A stretch of DNA of 17,806 nucleotides from Pinguiococcus pyrenoidosus (lineage: Eukaryota; Sar; Pinguiophyceae; Pinguiochrysidales; Pinguiochrysidaceae): assembly GCA_019677205.1 (NCBI GenBank), contig JAAMXY010001771.1:1-17806 (forward strand). Reading direction: 5' to 3'. The number at the start of each line of letters is the position of its first letter. Within the stretch, counting starts at the first letter, position 1. Below the pieces are notes generated by a model. The model made no database searches and was not told where the DNA came from. It worked only from the letters and a program-made list of their open reading frames with translations. A program made the position numbers and the translations under genes. Shown here piece after piece: positions 16,876-17,806 of this stretch.

Positions 16876-16979
16876 CTATGATCGATATTGTGTGATCGAT
16901 CCTATGATCGATATTCTGTGATCGATCCTATGATCGATACTGTGTGATCGATCCTATGATCGATATTCTGTGATCGATC
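16876..16979. repeat. Four 26-bp tandem units built on the palindrome ATCGAT
   Basis: Units start at 16876, 16902, 16928 and 16954, read CTATGATCGATATT/CTGTGATCGATC (slash only splits the 26-bp unit), and differ at only two positions. Each unit has two TGATCGAT octamers with ATCGAT/GATCGATC palindromic cores, spaced alternately 14 and 12 bp. Degenerate copies continue at 17004-17038 after a gap. The array lies between a converging gene pair and is read through by the minus-strand ORF. Confidence 0.95.
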
Positions 16980-17216
16980 ATATGACGAGATAATCACGTT
17001 TTTCAATCGATCATATGATCGATCATGGTGATCGATCAGCGAACTCGACTGGACATTGCCTTTCGAGAGGGTTCGCATGAGTTTCTCAAGCTCGTTCTTG
17101 ACGTCCTCGCTTATCAAGTCGTTCGCCTCGACTTCCGCAAGGAGGTGGGAGACGGTTTCTTGCTCGATCCATATGCCATCATCATCAGACGACTCATTCC
17201 CCGAACCATGTGACAT
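16902..17216 (-). CDS. Small hypothetical protein running into the repeat array
   Basis: An ATG at 17216 opens 104 residues. The first 57 look like real coding sequence: an acidic start (MSHGSGNESSDDDGIWIEQE) followed by a predicted helix through SHLLAEVEANDLISEDVKNE and LEKLMRTLSKG. From about residue 58 the translation is of the palindromic repeat (IDHHDRSYDRL, then IDHRIDHTVSII) and is probably either a low-complexity tail or not coding. A splice site before the repeat would remove this part, but I cannot fix one. No family recognised. The ATG faces an AT-rich divergent promoter shared with the gene at 17622. Confidence 0.4.
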   Translation of the reverse strand: MSHGSGNESSDDDGIWIEQETVSHLLAEVEANDLISEDVKNELEKLMRTLSKGNVQSSSLIDHHDRSYDRLKNVIISSYDRSQNIDHRIDHTVSIIGSITEYRS

Positions 17217-17621
17217 CGTTCGTATGCGATGTCCTGATGACTCAGACTAAAGGGAAACTGGGTGGTAGATAGATGATCGATAGATCCGAGTGGAGCGAAT
17301 CCTATAGGAAGCGAGCTCAACACAAGGAAACACAGCCACGCTATTCAAGGGAGCGAAGCTCAACCAGACTCGAAAGCGGGTGTGAGAGTGCCGTAGACCC
17401 TGAAGATAAGGAACGGCGATAAGATACCAGCGATCCGGGGAGCTTCTACCTTCAACTCGATCGATCCTGTCATAAGTCCCATCCACTCACTCATCTTATA
17501 CACCCCTCTACGATACTACTTATGTAACCTACTATTTACTTTGTCTTCACTACTGTTACACAAACGAAATACTTCAAAATTGAATATAGTTTCAATTTAT
17601 TGGTTTGCTACTGGATCCCCG
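17217..17621. promoter_or_regulatory. Divergent intergenic region with AT-rich island
   Basis: About 400 bp between ATG 17216 (minus) and ATG 17622 (plus). The part from about 17490 to 17612 is AT-rich, with stretches such as TTGAATATAGTTTCAATTTA, like the islands before BRE1 and between ORC1 and GPX. Isolated TGATCGAT-like octamers occur at about 17274 and 17457, echoing the nearby array. Confidence 0.4.
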
Positions 17622-17806
17622 ATGGCTCCTTTTCCGTCCCATCCCATTGAAACCCTAGCTCAGGCGTCTCGAAACGTCACCTCGGTGCGGCACATCTCCA
17701 AGGTACGATCAGAGAGCCGGCGTCTCTGGGACATTGAAAGACGAGGCGGGGCGCTAGATCCAGCTTCGGAGCTTCGCCGGCAGCGAGAGGGGCCTGTGGC
17801 CCGCGC
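17622..17806 (+). CDS. 5' part of an unidentified gene, cut by the window end
   Basis: ATG at 17622 directly follows an AT-rich island and opens a frame (MAPFPSHPIETLAQASRNVT and on) that has no stop up to the window end, at least 61 residues. AAGGTACGA at 17700-17708 is a good splice donor, so the first exon may end after about 27 residues instead. No domain is recognised; the visible part is rich in Ser, Arg and Glu. Confidence 0.4.
   Translation, partial: MAPFPSHPIETLAQASRNVTSVRHISKVRSESRRLWDIERRGGALDPASELRRQREGPVAR

Noticed and set aside
17650-17658. AAACCCTAG resembling a plant-type telomere repeat or telo-box
   Set aside because: A single copy inside the presumed coding start of the last gene; no array, so no telomeric meaning.
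1-17806. tRNA, rRNA, CRISPR, insertion sequences, prokaryotic operons
   Set aside because: No cloverleaf-type sequence, repeat-spacer array, transposase or Shine-Dalgarno-spaced gene cluster was seen; the genes are eukaryotic with introns.

Overview
The window is nuclear DNA from a compact eukaryotic genome, most likely a unicellular alga or other protist. The evidence is spliceosomal GT-AG introns, mostly 58 to 88 nt long, and eukaryote-only genes: BRE1 E3 ligase, LSM3, ORC1 with a BAH domain, and a CAMK-type kinase. A glutathione peroxidase with an in-frame TGA at the selenocysteine position argues against fungi and land plants, which lack Sec insertion. Coding sequence is GC-rich and several intergenic regions carry short AT-rich islands. 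I cannot name the species.

Layout, left to right: BRE1-like RING E3 ligase (minus, 201-2555, 5' exon unresolved); a 1.3 kb gap with an AT-rich island and short tandem repeats; an eight-exon 2-oxoglutarate/Fe(II) oxygenase with an N-terminal hydrophobic segment (minus, 3839-5062); LSM3 (plus, three exons, 5349-5816); ORC1 (minus, two exons, 5908-7846); selenocysteine glutathione peroxidase (plus, 8212-8724); a six-exon FkbM/METTL24-like methyltransferase with a signal anchor (minus, 9730-11353); a WD40-like protein (plus, 11868-13928); a CAMK-type Ser/Thr kinase (minus, two exons, 14426-15752); an unrecognised two-exon gene (plus, 16280-16859); an unrecognised small ORF running into a 26-bp palindromic repeat array (minus, 16902-17216); and the start of a further gene (plus, 17622 to the window end).

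From the oxygenase onward the genes alternate strand without exception, so each intergenic space is either a divergent promoter or a convergent terminator. LSM3 and ORC1 stop codons are only 91 nt apart. Most exon models were assembled by following reading phase and family similarity across GT-AG junctions, because the single open frames do not show these genes intact.

The genes do not form one pathway. They are housekeeping functions: chromatin ubiquitylation, replication origin recognition, RNA processing, redox defence, and secretory-pathway hydroxylation and methylation. A possible shared regulatory thread is an E2F-type sequence, TTTCCCGC, 55 to 100 bp upstream of the LSM3, ORC1 and WD40-gene start codons. 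The most notable items are the Sec-GPx with a non-canonical SECIS candidate, the shared E2F-like sites, the palindrome array at 16876-16979, and the acidic insert in the kinase activation loop.
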